From the NCBI GenBank assembly GCA_015501075.1, contig JADNYJ010000254.1, forward strand, positions 1-49,843: a stretch of DNA of 49,843 nt. The letters are read 5' to 3'. Source of the stretch: Gymnopilus junonius. Taxonomy: Eukaryota > Basidiomycota > Agaricomycetes > Agaricales > Galerinaceae. The notes under the pieces were generated by a model, which saw only the letters and a program-made list of their open reading frames with translations, was not told where the DNA came from and made no database searches. The translations under genes were made by a program, and so were the position numbers. Positions 1-12,266 of the stretch are shown here, piece after piece (within the stretch, counting starts at the first letter, position 1; every line of letters begins with the position of its first letter).

Positions 1-1137
1 TGAACTGGACGGTTAAAACTCAGTGTTGGTGCGTCAGGCGTACTATTAAGTACTTCAGTAATCTTATTTAGCTTTATAGTAGGTCATTTAACTCTCCAGA
101 AACTTCTTAGGGTTTTATCTGCTGTTGAATATCTCTGCCCGCGAAATCACTGAAGCGTTTTTGTTGGAAAAACAGAGATATATACTACAGAAATCCGTAC
201 TAGGTTGGAGGCTGCCTTCTTTTTTATACAACAAAATCAGAATATTTCGACGTAATGGCCTGACGGCCATTCAGGAAGCTGGTGTTCCAGGACCGTCGGA
301 AGATTTCAGATCCTTGCGGTGAACCCATGGGCCCCGTATTGAGACCTCGAAAGCTAACTACCTACTTTCCTGGAATTGAGATAGCATTTATACCTCTTAG
401 AACTCAGTTTCTTGCATCCTGTTACATTTTTTTTAAATTGAGAACCGGGATAGCGGATGCATCATCGCTAGAGCGTCTCTGTGTTCATATTGCCCTTGGA
501 ATCGTTTGTCCTAGCCTTGATCCGAATTTAAATTCTGATTTGACGTTCAGTTTGGACGTTGAAATCCCTTCCCAAGAACTTGAAGTCCGAACACAACCCA
601 AACATACCTATTGATCAAGAGCCCTCAAAAAATGAGTAACCATCGAAGTAGTAAGTAACCATCGGGTACTTTACTAGTATTACAGCCTGCTACAAGCAAT
701 ATAAATAATAAGCCAGTCTTATACCAAAATGCCTCCTCTTCTTGGTTTTCAGAGCTTCAAGCAGTGCCGTACATGCCGTGTTCTCATTTTCGGCTTATTC
801 CGAGAAGCTGTCGCCTGATAGCCCAATTGGGACCTGCGCCGCATCCCGACACATTTCGTCGAATCTTCTGTCACTTCTCTTTCAATTTCTAGCTACATAT
901 TCGACATATTCAACAGTGCTGCAAAAACCTTTTGACGGATTTGCGCTTGTTCTGGAGTCGAACGCACTACCTCGTAAGCGCCAAGATCTGTCTTGTACGC
1001 GCAAGGGGGTGAATAATTTGAAATGCAGTCATCCCATCAAAGCTCAAGTCGGGCGCTTGGGCCCATTTAAGCAAATACCAAGAGTGCGAGGTTGACTGTT
1101 GTTTCTCTGTGTTTCTGCATGGGATTCGTGGAACAAA
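1..1137. other. Unassigned stretch at the left edge
   Basis: Short open frames occur on both strands (for example 282-614 on the plus strand), but none shows a recognisable domain, convincing splice structure or composition like the neighbouring genes. The 3' end of a gene lying left of the window could be present, but I cannot support one. The last few hundred bases presumably hold the promoter and 5' UTR of the RING-finger gene that starts at 1138. Confidence 0.4.
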
Positions 1138-3242
1138 ATGACAGATCACCACACTCGAAACATTGACGTTGTTTCGGTATCCAGAGCACGTTCTGGGAGT
1201 GAAGCGATACGAAAACGAGTTGCCCAGCTACTAGGAGACTCTGTCCCCACCACTGTAGATCGCCCTTCTCGACACGGGAAAGAAAGGCCCTCACGTAAGG
1301 AGTCACCACCTCCTTGTTCAGTCCGTTCGAGAGAACAGCGTTTTAGGCCAGACACGAAAGATAGACCCTTGCCTTCCTTCGCATTCGCTTCATCTCGATC
1401 GCTGAAGAGAAAGAAATCCTCAGAAAGATTAGGGTCGTCTGACAAACCTGAAACTAAGGATATAATGTCCTCTTCAACCTGTGCAACTTCATCGGCACGG
1501 TCCTCCTCGCTTCGTGTTTACGAGTCACAACCTGCCCATTTTTCTTCCGTTTCCTGGAACAGAAGGGCAAAGAATCGGTCTACTGGTCCATTTCCACATC
1601 ACGGAGACCAGAGGCACTATAATAATTCTGTCGATGTGGGCAAGCATGGAAGCCCTGCCTCCATTGACGGGGCATTCCAAGGGCATCTGGCAGCAGCCGA
1701 GTTCGAACGCATGAGAAAGGAAGTTGAAGCCCTCAAGGGAGAACTCCAGGATGCTAAAAAGGTGTCGAAGAGATGTGCCAAGGTTGATGCTGCTGTACTT
1801 CACCCGCGGCCGATCCTTGAACTGACTTCTTTCTAGAAACTTGAGGACACCAAAGCCGAGTTAAATGCAGCGCTCTCGGTAATGTTGTCGTAGGCCGACT
1901 CTGGACTTTTTCTAACAAAGTTGCGTATATATATAGACCTTGGCAGACAAGGACACGGAGTTATCAACTTTGAAGGACAAATGCAGGACAAACGGAGAGG
2001 TGGGGATCGCTCTAAGTATAAATCAAAGATTTTTCTGAAAACTTCTTTTATTTCCCAGCTTCTCACAACAATTGAATTCTCCGTTCAATGTCAGATATGC
2101 ATGGAACTTCCTGATAACCCTTTTGCGTGAGCATTCACCGTATCACCAATTAAAAATTCGCCGACTTCTTTTTCATCAGGCTATCTCCTTGCGGCCACGT
2201 ACTATGTCTATCCTGTCTTCGAGAATGGTTCCGCAAAGCCCCTCCAACATTGGACGACATGGATATTGATCCAGAAGAGTTGAGCGACCCACACTATATT
2301 CTAATGCGCACTAAATCTTGCCCCTCATGCCGAGCGGTGGTCACACGCCGCCCTGTCCCGGTATTCATGGTGAAAGCTGTTGTGTCTGCCCTCAAGAGAT
2401 CCAAACCTCCTCTAGCTGGTCATCTTTCGTTGCCAATAGATGATGGTGCTTCTGATTTTGACAAGGATAATCCGTGGAAAGGAATATTCCCTTCCAGTGA
2501 AGAGGAATCCGTGGATGATACTTCAGAGAATTCTGCGGATGAATTTGCTTTCGACGCTTATTCCGAAGACGAGGACGAAGAGCATCATGAAGATGACCTT
2601 GATGAGTTGTATCATCCTCGTCACAGATTCCAATATGCTTTGTATGCAGAAAGCAGCGACAGTGATAATGGCGAGGAGAGTGGCCCTGATGATTATGACG
2701 AAAATAACAATGGCCATGAGGATGACGACGACAACAATGGCGTTGTTCTCGAACACTCCAACGTTGACGGATGTGATTATATTCTTCCCCACTGGATGCC
2801 ACCAACAGTGGAAGTTGATCCTAGTGCTTATGTGGTGCTTGGAATAAGTTCTGGGACCATCAAGCTACTCCAGAGAGGCTGTAGCTGGGAAATGATGCAA
2901 AATTACGACATCTCTTATTCCCATTCCTTCGGAATTATCGTATCTCTTCACTCTTTGGATCAGCTCTACGCTTCTGATGACGACAGTGACAGTGATATCC
3001 AAATTCATGGCATGAACCGTGTCTATCTCGGGTGGAATATAATACTTGAAGATAATGATGACGACGGAGATATTTACATGGCCAATGTACTGGACGACAT
3101 CAAAGTTAATCCTTTCAGATGGCAGTTGACACCTAGACTAGGTATGCGCGGCGCAATGGACGCCAAGAGGCTGGTGCCTGCAGACGAAGTTATCGAGTAT
3201 GATTCAACCGATACGGAGATGTGGCTAGATGCCGAATCTTAG
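1138..3242 (+). CDS. Coiled-coil RING-finger protein (putative E3 ubiquitin ligase)
   Basis: Five exons fit: 1138-1782, 1837-1878, 1937-1999, 2059-2126 and 2180-3242. They total 1,881 nt, giving 626 aa. The first ATG of the long frame is at 1138. The N-terminal 180 residues are Ser/Arg/Lys-rich and probably disordered. A heptad-rich Glu/Lys/Leu coiled coil spans exons 1-3. A C3HC4 RING follows: CQIC at the end of exon 4, then PCGHVLC and LSC across the intron at 2127-2179, and CPSC about 35 residues later. The RING codes for both zinc sites, so ubiquitin transfer is a fair family-based inference. The C-terminal half is strongly acidic (runs of Asp/Glu encoded around 2500-2740) and ends at 3242. 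The coiled-coil-then-RING order recalls Agaricomycete RING proteins of unknown target. I cannot name a specific orthologue. It could be nuclear, given the basic N terminus and acidic tail. Confidence 0.85.
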
Positions 3243-4875
3243 ACTTGTGAGAAGGTACACGGAATAATTGAATGGAGAACAATTGTGCGAACGTGCCGTT
3301 ACTATTGTGTGATTGGGGGTGTACGCATGTACAGTATGAGCTTTTCTACACGGTTCAAGATCCATCTTGTTTTCGAAACACTCGAGCACGGAGATAAAAT
3401 TAGTAGCCAGGAAATAACTGTACTCATAATGTTTCCGTGTCTTAAGGATCAAGAAACAGCCTTGAAAAATACTGCGCATTTCTAGTGAACATAAAGCTTT
3501 GATTGTCGTTTTAGGAAAGCATTTAGCTGGCAGAGAAGTCAATCCGCAATAGGAGATATACCTCAGACGACCAGAATGAATCTAGAAAAAAGTGGACCGC
3601 ATTGCGGTCGACACATATGGGCCGTTCCTTTTATTGGGATCTGGTCGATTAACTATCTAAGTAGACGTAATAAATAGCTTTCTGTGTTCTCACCAACCTT
3701 CGTTATATTTGAGATCTCCGTGTCATGGATTTTCATCTCCGCGAGTACTGCTACATTGAGACTGCTAAATTAGAAAACATGCAGAGGATGAAGACAGAGC
3801 ATCCCAGACCCTAAACCCTTGATCGCTTAATGCCATCGGATCCAATTTACTGGAGCGTGTTGAGGGTCCACCTGTACAATAAGGTCACAACTACTGGTTC
3901 GAACGAGTAGCCAATCTTTTCCAGCCTTCCGCACACCAACTCTCGCGGGAAATGAACAAATGAAGTGACACGGAACTCCAGTGAATGCGGACCTGGAGTT
4001 CCGCGCGATAGCTTTCTAGAGGTATCCATACCCTTCGAGATGGCTCAGTGGCCCAGTGGGCAAACTTTGACAGACGTTGGACAGATGGAAAATCAATGTC
4101 AGAACAAAGAGGTGACATTTTTCCAGATGCACGTCATCCTTGGATGGGTAGGCATTTTTTGGATTTGACGTCAGCCTTCAGTCCAGTGAGAATGTTACAC
4201 TTCATAGGTCTGAAAACTTCCGAGGGAATGTCAGAGGTTCAGACAAGAAGAGGACCACAGGACATGCCAGTAGTTTAAAACCTTAAATTCGCAATGGAGT
4301 TAGAGCTCTAATGGAGTCCCATGACAAATTGATGACAAGGTGCCTCTGGGGTATGTCGATCAACTAGAACGGGAAAATGGGCAAAGGAGCCCTTCCGAAA
4401 TTTCACTTCACAGAAAATTTATAGTTTCAGAAAGACAAGGAATAATGTTCCATGAGGCGCGGATATACCTGCCACCAGAGGAACCTGGTCCTTGGTCCCT
4501 TATTGCCGGTTTGTATATTTCTTGTCGGTTGAAGAATCTATGAGACTGCATCAAATAAAAAAATCGAACAGCCAAATAAAAATATAGAGGGCACATACTA
4601 CCAGTTTGATACCCCAGTATCTCATCCGCTATGGTTCAAAGAGCCAAATCTTGTCAGTCTGACAAGGAACGGGGGAGACGTGAGTTGTGACATGGTGACA
4701 GTGGGCCCACAGAAAACAAAGTTTGGGACCCACGCCTATTTTGGCCACATTACGTAACGAGTGCACTGTTCAACTTCTTGAAGTCGACAGCGCCTCATAA
4801 CGCGGAGCCCCAATTGCTCCAACAATTCTACACCGCAAGCTGTCTCGGGACTTGGGACAGGACACATACTGCGCG
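3243..4875. other. Intergenic stretch with no supported gene; holds a short hairpin
   Basis: I see only short, overlapping open frames without introns, motifs or codon bias. A perfect 11-bp inverted repeat (3971-3981 against 3993-4003, 11-nt spacer) lies in the middle. The right end must carry the promoter of the Nup85 gene. Confidence 0.4.
3971..4003. repeat. 11-bp perfect inverted repeat (hairpin)
   Basis: CGGAACTCCAG at 3971-3981 is matched by its reverse complement at 3993-4003 with an 11-nt spacer. It lies in a gene-free stretch. No role can be assigned; chance occurrence in 50 kb is possible but not likely at this stem length and spacing. Confidence 0.6.
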
Positions 4876-7552
4876 ATGTCTAGCCATGATATCAATCTTA
4901 TTCCTTTGGACGGGGACCCAGGTCAATTTGATGACCTCGTCAAGGCAGGGCAAACTATTTCTTCTGTTTTATCTCCTGCAGACAACTCTTTGGCTATCCA
5001 TATCACAAGCGCAGTAAGTACACGTGGAAATGGAACATTTTAATTCGCTGAAGCTTCGCATCCAGAACCTACCATTAGCAGATCAAAAACATTCAGCTGA
5101 CAATGAGCAACATGTATATTTCGCAAGTTCGGATGTGATTCCATCCTCCGACTCGGAGAGGCGTTCGGTACATTAAGACTTTCTTCCTTTCTATTTCTAG
5201 ATCTAATTTGTCCTGAAGTTTATCGCAGACACATCGGTCGTCTTTTCTTCGTTTCAGAGCTTCACAAAAAACGCTGCTAAACGAGAACCGGATTGGTGAC
5301 ACTCGGTTATGCTTGTGCACGCCTACTTAATCTTACGTCGTGCGACAGGATCCAAACGAATGAATGCTTAACTGTAGTCAGGAAGCTCGCCATTGACTAT
5401 GCGACTCACACTGAAAAATACTGGGCTTATGCTTCGGTCCGTCTTCTTTTCCATACAGTTCGGATTGATCTAAAATTCGTGAAGCAACCAATTCCTCGCC
5501 CAGACGGCCCTTTACAGTTCGGGAGTAATCATTACCGGAGCCTCTACACCTGCTTTTCTTTGTTCTTGATGTTGTATTTACCTGAAGATGGATACGAAGA
5601 TGCTCCCATCGCAGACGAACTTATGAACTGGCTTAATACACACTTCATTGAACCGTCAACTGAAGAAGGAGACCATTTAAGTGCCTTAGAACGACCTTGG
5701 GAAGATGAGACATTTTGGCCCTATATTACTCGGTTAGTTCGTCTTTCTATCAAGTGTATGGCGGACTGAGAAGGGAATCAGGGCCATCCTGCGAGGTCTT
5801 TCTAAAGCTTCAATATTTTTCCTCGGCGTTTTGCAACAGCACCCTTCAGATAAACTTCAACGACTAGCCAGTACCCTTGTTCCGCTTGTCGAGTCACAGC
5901 CTCGTTTGGTAGATTTTACGGCAGAAAAGGACTTTGCCTATGCTATTCGTCGATGGGCTGATAAAGTTAAGGCACTCCGAATAGAAATGGACAAAGTTCC
6001 CGAAGATGACAGGTTCGATGATTTCGAGAACTGGTGGGACAAACTCAGTGGTATAGTCGGGATTTTGGAAGGCCGACAAGACGTCATTCAACGGGTTTGC
6101 GAAGATCTGGGTGCTGATTGGAAAGAAGTCGTTGTTGCTTGGTCTGTGTTTGTGGACCCTCGAATGAGAAGACAAGAACTACCGTGAGCCAATCCCATCC
6201 CGCCTTGTCACCTCTTTTTGATAATGCGCACAGCGAGATTGTTTCTCAAGTTATAACCGACATGCCCCCTGATCCCACAGATCCTGAAGATATGGTCCAT
6301 GTGACCTTACTAGCTGGTCAAGCAGTGGAAGCATTGCATCACGCTCATCGATTGGACTGCTGGTTGTCCGGGCATCTGGCCGACATGATGGCATTTGTGC
6401 AGCTTATTGAAAATAATGTGGATGAAGAGTGAGTCTCTCGAATGAACTTGCGTAATCACTTACTCAAAAATAAAGTAGCTTAGAAATGTCATTACGCGAC
6501 TACTATATTTTGGCCTATGCAGACTATCTACATTCCGACCCATCTTTATGGCGTCACACAGTGGACTACATGTATTCGAGCAGCGAGATCGGCCAGCGTC
6601 GTGCTGACGAGGTCCTCGTACGAGTGCCTTTACAGCTACAAGAACAAAATTCTGATCGCATGGTTGATAGCCGAATTCGAGCAGGTGAGATTGTAGGGGT
6701 GCTCAAAGCTGTAAACCAAATGTGTCTTGAGTACAAGCGGGAAAATGTCAGACGCACAGTATGCAGGGTATGTTTCCGTGTCTTTATTAACAATTTTCCC
6801 GTTTTAACCCGCTATCGCAGATTGCAGCCCAAACCCTTGTTTCAGATAAAGATTATGGACTGGCTGTATCTTACTGTACATCAGCAGAAGACTGGCGAGG
6901 ATTAGCGCGCATAGTTGACCGTGTGCTTGACGAATATATCTCAGAAGGTACTAAAATTATAGCCCTAGCGTTCTGGGGCTCAAAGCTTATCTTATTATAG
7001 GTCCCCAAAAGTTCTGCCAATATGCTCTCGCCATTGCGCCTTCTGTACAGGAACTTAGGACACGGTCCACTGTCCCAGGCGTATTTGTACACCGCTTAAT
7101 ATTTGGTGTCCGATATGCTCGTTTCCACGACCTCATCACCAGGCAGGACTACCGGGAGGCCTCAGTAGATCTTGTAGCGATCTTCACAGAAGACGTGGCA
7201 CCAACGTCCTGGTGGGCTGTTGTTCTCTACGACTCTGTACCCCTGCTTCGATACGGTGAGGCCCATTGCTTCACTTGGAGTACATTTCTCTTTGACTAAT
7301 GTGTATTTGCACATTGCTTGTTTAGAACCTGATCTATTATTCTCAACGACTGGTGCAAATCTGTTGCTTCAAAAATTGGAGGAAATATTTGTTCGGGCAT
7401 CCCAGGGAGCTGGCGATGATTATCTATCCGTATTGATTCGGGTGATTAGGTGCCACCGTGAAAAGGAAGCTCTAGAGAGATTGAAAACAGTGCGGCTTGC
7501 TTTAGCCCACTATTTTGCCCGATGCCTCATCTTCGATATAGCCGAAAGCTGA
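4876..7552 (+). CDS. NUP85: Nucleoporin Nup85 (Y-complex scaffold of the nuclear pore)
   Basis: Ten exons fit: 4876-5013, 5079-5167, 5258-5295, 5349-5732, 5782-6183, 6234-6428, 6479-6767, 6821-6947, 7001-7255 and 7326-7552, giving about 714 aa, close to the usual Nup85 length. Family hallmarks are an early YFASSD-like strand in exon 2, the alpha-helical solenoid, and the block in exons 6-7 where HLADMM is followed by a DYL.SDPSLW..TVDYM stretch. The rest of the C-terminal solenoid aligns in order to human Nup85 as I know it. Nup85 is a structural subunit of the Nup107-160/Nup84 Y complex and also sits at kinetochores in animals. The only difficulty is exon 2: its frame joins exon 1 only if one base is missing in the A5 run at 5085-5089, or if another splice form is used. 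All other junctions keep frame. Neighbours give no functional clue. Confidence 0.92.
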
Positions 7553-7855
7553 TCCTTTCTTTAGGCGACTTAGTTGCCGTATCCTTTTGCCATGTTTCGC
7601 TAAGTTGTACTACAAGTTTTCTTATTTTGACTGTATGAGACTTCAAAACTGGGTCCAGGGGATGCAAGTCAGCGTTCTTATACAAAGGATTAGGTTTCCG
7701 CGTCGGTAGATCTGTCTCCTTAGTCCATCCTGGCCCATCCGAGATGTATCTTGACCAACCTTTAGTCGGGTGCCCCTTGTAGCCAACATATATAAGGACC
7801 TTACCTACTTGCGTCTCGATAATTCATTCTAGCGACAAGTCGAAACATCAGCTAA
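7553..7855. promoter_or_regulatory. Nup85 3' UTR and promoter of the small Cys/His protein
   Basis: No coding potential is visible in this 303-bp gap. A TATA-like ATATATAAG lies near 7789-7797, about 60 bp before the ATG at 7856, fitting a core promoter for the next gene. Confidence 0.4.
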
Positions 7856-8191
7856 ATGTGCTACCTGTTACATATCATGGTTGGCTTCAGCTGTGGTCAC
7901 ATCTACCTGGAGCGGCGGCAAAAGGTTTGCATCATTGGCGCTTTTGTTCAACTTCTAGTTCCTGACCCTTTGATTTGGATTAGGTGGAATGCCATTCCAA
8001 AACTTGTGCTGTTAGTGCTTCTCATGAGAGGCAAGAACATGAATGCGAAGAAAAGTGCACTCAGCGGTAAATATTTACTCGAACTATATTCATACACAAT
8101 TTCATTCCCTCGGATCAGCCTAGGCAACGCGCAGGAACTTGTAAGGGAGTCCTTGAATTATATCTGCGACCGCTGCCGTCTGGGAGCTTGA
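7856..8191 (+). CDS. Small Cys/His-rich protein (74 aa), unknown function
   Basis: Three small exons (7856-7924, 7984-8066, 8119-8191) join in frame to 225 nt. The first begins MCYLL and contains FSCGH. The second reads ECHSKTC...H...HECEEKC and the third ends with CDRCRLGA. The alternation of CGH, C-x4-C, C-x3-C and C-x2-C suggests a metal-binding or disulfide-stabilised fold. Similar very short Cys/His proteins starting with MC and a CGH are scattered through Agaricomycete genomes as far as I know, without an assigned role. There is no signal peptide of normal form, so a cytosolic zinc-binding protein is more likely than a secreted effector. The gene is easily missed because no exon exceeds 83 nt. 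Confidence 0.65.
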   Translation: MCYLLHIMVGFSCGHIYLERRQKVCIIGAFVQLLVPDPLIWIRWNAIPKLVLLVLLMRGKNMNAKKSALSGKYLLELYSYTISFPRISLGNAQELVRESLNYICDRCRLGA

Positions 8192-8480
8192 GGTACTTAA
8201 TCCTTTTTTGACTGATTTTGAAGATGCGGCGAACTTATGCTCATCTGCTGCTATGGCGTTCACAGCTGTACGTTTTCAAATAATGGACAAATTCAGGCCA
8301 CCTAGACTAGGAATCAACATACTTTCTTTACTTCTAGAATAGATAAATACCGTCCCATCAAACGCAGTTACAACATTTTTTGACCTGATAAGATAAGATC
8401 CCATGGCTTACTTAACCTCAAATTCGTGCTTGCTGGACGGTTCGTCGGTGAGGCGCCGTTTCCTGTTTATCTCTTTGTAA

Positions 8481-10130
8481 ATGCCTCTGCCCGCCTTCGG
8501 GAGCCATACGCTCAGGGCGTTCTCATTATGGCGGAGGCCGCTTTTCCAACCAAATTTCAACCGCCAGTTCTCTCAGAATGTTGTTGCACGGGGTTTTCTA
8601 CGGCGATCGCGACGCTTGCGACAGGAAGTTGTGCAGTCAAAAGCCGCCCTCAAGGAGAAATCAGACCCTTTGGTTGGACAAGAGTTGACATTTTACGAGA
8701 AGATAGGCAAACCTGGAATTACTAAACAAATCATTGTAAGCAGGTTATTTTGTTGGAATTTCACTCGTTAATAATGTATTAGTTTGTAACTGCAACGTCT
8801 TTTTTGGTGTTCACTTTTGCTGCAGCCCAAACGACTGTCGAAACCGAATACTGGACAGAAAGGATGAAAGCTGTGTCTCCCGTCTGGAGTCTTAAATCTA
8901 TCACAAATACGGATCTGAAGCGCGCACAGAACGTGCAGTTGATACAGGTATGTGTTGGACTCGTCAGCTTATTGAACCACGGAATGATAATGGCATGTGT
9001 TTAGAGTCTACGAGAAAAATTAGCCAGTATACAAACGACTGTACAGCAACTACCTGTTCTTATTCGACCATGGATGAATCTTGCTTTTGTGTCAGTCATG
9101 CAGCCATACGCCGATGCTTCTGAGGGCAAGCGTCTCTGCTGGAAGATCTGCCTGCTCAACGCGACAATTTATGCAGCGTGGAAGGTGAAGAGATGGGAGC
9201 CATTTATGTCCAGGAACTTCATGCACTATCCATTGTCAGGACGCTCGCATACCCTTTTAACGAGCATGTTTAGGTATGATCCCATGGAAGACATCGAATT
9301 CTATGAGTATCTGATCACCTTATCAGCCATAGAACTGCTTTGCATCTTTTATTCAACTGCCTTGCGCTAGAGAGTTTTGGTACGAATCCTGGAGACATGT
9401 TGTTATGAAGCTAACTATCAGCCACCCAGGATCCGCCGCGTACTACTACCTTCTTCGGGAACAAAATAAAGCCGAGGCTCATATACTGGAATCTACAACT
9501 GCATACCATTTCCTAGGGTTCTTTATTTCAGGTAGCGCTTTATGGTCCTACCTTTCAGGTTCTCTTGCTGATAGCCAGCTGTTTTCAATAAGCCGGGCTC
9601 TTTTCTGGCCTGGTGTCGCATATAGTTAACGCGAAGTTCCGCTATCCCCGTCTGGTCGCCCAGCTAGCCTCGTCGGTGAACACGACCCGGAAAACAGAAA
9701 CATGGGCTAGCGCTGTTGCCGCCACGACGGCATCTGCTGCTCAAGCAACTACAAAGAAAAAGGTTTTGGACATTCTTCCAAGTCTTGGCGCATCCGGCGC
9801 AATATATGCAGCAGTTACAATGACCGCTCTGGCATTCCCCGATTCTCAAGTGGCGCTCTTCATACCTCCAACATATCCCATTAACATCCAATATGGCGTT
9901 GGCGGACTGGTGCTCATGGATATGATCGGTGTCATGAGAGGATGGAGGTGATTGTGTTACATCTTTCATGTTCCTGTAAATCCTTACCTGTTATTCGCAG
10001 AGTATTTGATCATTGGGCGCATCTGGGAGGTGCTGCATTTGGTGTCTTATACTACAAGTACGGTCCTCAGTGGTGGCGATTCCTGCGAGAATCAACAGAA
10101 GACGGCGATGAAACTGATAGCAAAACATAA
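8481..10130 (+). CDS. PCP1: Mitochondrial rhomboid serine protease (Pcp1/PARL type)
   Basis: Seven exons (8481-8735, 8783-8947, 9005-9273, 9327-9379, 9430-9531, 9593-9947, 10001-10130) sum to 1,329 nt, giving 442 aa. The first 50 residues are Arg/Ser/Phe-rich without acids, a typical matrix-targeting presequence (start MPLPAFGSHTLRAF). Rhomboid features appear in order: a FSH.....H..FN..AL.SFG block across the introns at 9274 and 9380, the catalytic serine in LGASGAIYA (about residue 348), and the catalytic histidine in FDHWAHLGG (about residue 405). Family knowledge: inner-membrane proteases of this type cleave the dynamin Mgm1/OPA1 and cytochrome c peroxidase precursors within the membrane and so control mitochondrial fusion. 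Both catalytic residues are present, so the enzyme should be active. No frame breaks were needed. Confidence 0.95.
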
Positions 10131-10535
10131 TTTCAACCTCCTTGCAAGATCTCCGGAGTGAGGCCCGTTTTGCTCGGTTGGCACTCTTTGAAGGGCGTAT
10201 AAATTCCATTGAATACAAGAAGTCATCTACATAGACAACTGTTTACGGAAATACCCCCCACTCTACATGTCCTGGGTTAATTGTTTGTGTAAAATCTATA
10301 ATACAATGATAAAAATGTTATAAATAACAATTTTAGCCCTTAAACTGGCTAATAAAGTCCTTGTTTATGTTTTATACAAGCATCGATACCAAGAGGTTCG
10401 AAAAGAAGTGTGTTGCAGAAGAGACCACGAGGACAGCGAATACCGGAGCCATAAATGGCTTTGAACGTGTCGACGCTGCCTGCGATCTGTGGTTTCCTGG
10501 GGAGGAGGTGGCTGATACTGTTGCAGTGACAGAAC
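10131..10535. other. Convergent 3' region between Pcp1 and the aspartic protease
   Basis: AT-rich 3' UTR sequence follows the rhomboid stop. From about 10372 to 10535 the minus strand stays open in the frame of a possible alternative protease C terminus (see the protease entry). No independent gene is visible. Confidence 0.4.
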
Positions 10536-12266
10536 CTATGGTTGCAGTGGTACAGGTCCGCCAGAACCGCTCTCTGCAACGGCAGTCGCAGAAAGCTGGG
10601 CGAAGCCAATGGACAGGGGTTTGTATCGGAATACGGAATAGACGTTTTTCTGTACAAGGGAAGTGTATCCAAGTCAATATTTGCTCAAATTGTATAGATC
10701 AAGAAAGAGTCACCAAAAAGGTATCGCCTACTATCCACGACGGCGCGGAGCTAGACGTAGAAAGCTCGAAGAAAGCACCAAGACAGCTAGATCTTGTCAA
10801 TCTAGATAGCTGGAAATCGGCTGCACTAATGGTCCAGTTCTGCTTTCCTCCAAAGCTGAGACTGACGTTGACGGCGCTGTCGCATGCTAAGGACCTCGAT
10901 AAGCCCTGGCTTGCATTTAGAGAACCCGAGGAACGTACGATATGTGTAATAGTTTTGGAAATCACCAGTACCAGGCTGTGAGCCAGGTATTTGCGCAAAT
11001 ATTTGAGAGACATATTGTGGAGGACCACCGACGAGAGTTGTACCTGTGTCGATAGCGGCGTAGGATGATTGACCAGAAGGAAGGGGTATCGAATTTCCAT
11101 TTACGTTGATACCTGATATTAAGGTAAGCAACGAAAGAGAGTATAATAGAAACTCTACAACACACCTGCCATGGATAAAATCCAGTACGAGCCCTGGGTT
11201 GGCATGTCGACGTAGTCGATATCTCCTGTATACAAGCTGCTATTTGTAAAACCTTTGCAACGAATTCATACATGAATCCTCTTGAGGAATAGGGTTACAT
11301 ACCCATGGTGAATGATCCTCCTGGTTCTTCCTTTGATGCGGATGTGTTGTTCAGGTAGCTGGAGAACAAAAGGTATAACACCAAATAGAAATGTGAAGAC
11401 CACTAAAACTTACCGTGTAAGCTGGAACGCCATGAGAGGTGCGTCCCAAGCCCCGCTCGTAGCAAGGGTTTGCCAGAGAGGCATGGCATTAGATGAAGCA
11501 ATAGATTGGAATCCAAGTCCAAGAAGACCAGAAACTGGGCTTGTCAACAGCCCAGACGACACCTGATCGCAAACAGCGAACACCTGGTTCTGTACGGAAA
11601 AACCAGCCATCTGGACGACGTCAGATCCGAGCGACCCCGCCGCTTGACCACTGCCGTAGGTAATACTAAATGTTGAACTTTGGTTCTGGAATGTTGAAGA
11701 GGTTGAAGGGTTGAAGGTGGGTACGCTCAAGCAACCAGTAAGGCAGGAAGAATCGGCAACCCAGAGATCACTACCAAATGATCAGGTTGAAAACTCGAAT
11801 TTACGGTGCGATTCAAGGGACATACGCGGAACCGGTGTCAAGGATAACATTGAAAGCTGTAGGTGGGGTGCCAATAGCCAATGAACCAAAGTAACTGCAA
11901 AGACGACGGTCTATCGTCAGCTTGACCTCCTTAATAAACTCTTTGTGAATGCTCACCTTGAATCACTATTCTGATTCACCAATCTAAACGTCGATCAGAA
12001 AAACCTTCCTTGTCGGACAAGAAATAAATGACTTACAAATTCGTGCCTGTTGCTCGTTTATCGTGCTTGCGATTTCCGTACTTGATTTCGAGATTTTCTC
12101 TGTGGGCTTTGGCCCAAGACCCTATTTCTTTTAGTGTCTGTGGGGTTGACGTTCTCCTTTTAAGTGGAATGCTCAGGCCAGCCGGTTCATTACTCTGAGG
12201 CGCAGCTAAACATTGGGACAACAGCAGAAATGAGATAGCAAATATTCCAGGGACGACGGAAAGCAT
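10536..12266 (-). CDS. Secreted A1-family aspartic protease (pepsin-like)
   Basis: Nine exons on the minus strand (12266-12037, 11983-11957, 11894-11826, 11770-11414, 11358-11303, 11225-11166, 11112-10939, 10886-10714, 10649-10536) total 1,260 nt, giving 419 aa. The second exon is only 27 nt. The start MLSVVPGIFAISFLLL is a clear signal peptide. A propeptide follows and ends at a dibasic KR (about residue 73), the kind of site Kex2 cleaves. The two catalytic motifs are DTGSADLW (about residue 105) and AAIDTGTTLVGGPP (about 288). A YGSG flap tyrosine region and a late WIVGDTFL block also match pepsin. It should act extracellularly or in the vacuole at acid pH. A TATA box (12340-12345) lies about 75 bp upstream. 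The C terminus is uncertain: with a weak-donor 50-nt intron, the frame continues through a Ser/Thr-rich stretch to a hydrophobic tail ending at 10372. Confidence 0.92.

Noticed and set aside
4038..4075. tRNA-like segment (GGCTCAGTGGCCCAGTGGG)
   Set aside because: Resembles a D-arm by chance; no anticodon arm, T-arm GTTCGAAT or acceptor stem can be formed around it.
10361..10981. 206-codon plus-strand frame
   Set aside because: Antisense to the aspartic protease 3' exons and across two of its introns; no domain and no independent promoter.
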